NCBI GenBank assembly: GCA_964645585.1
Contig: CAZYAN010000010.1
Coordinates: 16,358-80,357, forward strand
Length of the DNA: 64,000 bases
Origin: DATGSL01 sp964645585
GTDB taxonomy: Bacteria; Verrucomicrobiota; Verrucomicrobiia; Opitutales; T3Sed10-336
Reading direction: 5' to 3'
Shown one piece after another: positions 63,932 through 64,000 of this stretch. The position numbers were made by a program, and so were the translations under genes. Within the stretch, counting starts at the first letter, position 1; every line of letters starts with the position of its first letter. The notes under the pieces were generated by a model, which worked only from the letters and a program-made list of their open reading frames with translations, was not told where the DNA came from and made no database searches.

Positions 63932-64000
63932 GTTCTTGGTTCTTAGTTCTTAGTTCTTGGTTCTTAGTTCTTGGTTCTTAGTTCTTGGTTCTTAGTTCTT
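63932..64000. repeat. Heptamer repeat array, open at the window end
   Basis: Nearly ten seven-base units in perfect register, alternating GTTCTTG and GTTCTTA. On the minus strand the units are (C/T)AAGAAC, the same as at the assembly gap near 52.5 kb but in inverted orientation. The array runs off the window edge. It lies upstream of the acylphosphatase start on that gene's strand. Confidence 0.92.

Noticed and set aside
63932..64000. CRISPR array.
   Set aside because: The units are 7 bp with no spacers; no Cas genes are nearby.

Overview
The window reads as chromosome from a high-GC, Gram-negative heterotroph, most likely of the Verrucomicrobiota (Opitutae-like). Supporting signs are large secreted glycan-active proteins with LamG and Ig-like modules, a pseudopilin with an FTLIELL methylation motif and a C-terminal H..DG motif, PmoA/DUF6807 and GH99-like proteins, SSS-type sugar symporters, an MsbA/LpxL-type lipid A pair, and intergenic arrays of degenerate 7- and 8-bp repeats. 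The assignment is inferred from gene content; there is no rRNA marker here.

Layout. 0-5.3 kb: the end of an FAD-dependent oxidoreductase, a lipoprotein M14 carboxypeptidase, an orphan hybrid histidine kinase, and an ECF sigma factor overlapping a membrane anti-sigma-like gene. 5.4-18.1 kb: a secreted sugar dehydrogenase, then a minus-strand glycan block (pseudopilin, 1257-aa modular surface protein, heparinase II/III-like lyase, LamG-GH43 xylosidase, xylose isomerase). 18.2-25.3 kb: a sugar-acid locus with divergent arms (DHDPS-like aldolase and GntR regulator on minus; SDR, GH88/105 hydrolase, enolase-superfamily dehydratase and SSS symporter on plus). 25.3-34 kb: a GH99-like protein, an MsbA-type exporter followed by an LpxL-like acyltransferase carrying an extra GT9-like region, a PmoA-family protein, a second symporter and an SMP-30 lactonase. 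34-42.5 kb: a golvesin-domain amidase, a LacI-LacI fusion regulator, HAD phosphatase, ABC-F protein, GT4 glycosyltransferase and DUF1328 protein. 42.5-52.3 kb: TIGR01777 oxidoreductase, a 912-aa secreted protein of unknown function, tRNA-Ser(GCT), VOC protein, ClC channel with CBS domains, cysteine desulfurase-like protein and MFS transporter. A 100-N assembly gap lies at 52,424-52,523. 52.5-64 kb: M23 peptidase and lipoprotein, GAF/PAS histidine kinase, MenA, a sulfate-activation operon (cysC, cysD, cysN) and an ABC-2 transporter unit, ending with acylphosphatase.

The most unusual structure is in the sulfate operon. A four-helix-bundle (S23/IVP-family) gene sits between cysD and cysN and is bracketed by two octamer arrays in inverted orientation. 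Related heptamer arrays abut the stop codons of cysN and the M23 peptidase, surround the sugar-acid promoter, sit at the assembly gap and run off the window end. Three arrays start at, or contain, a TAG stop codon. This suggests a repeat/IVP mobile cassette or repeat-expansion process.

Other points for follow-up are the in-frame fusion of two complete LacI repressors, the acyltransferase-GT9 fusion, an apparent PilT C-terminal remnant beside tRNA-Ser, and a nearly complete gene set for non-phosphorylative sugar-acid catabolism.
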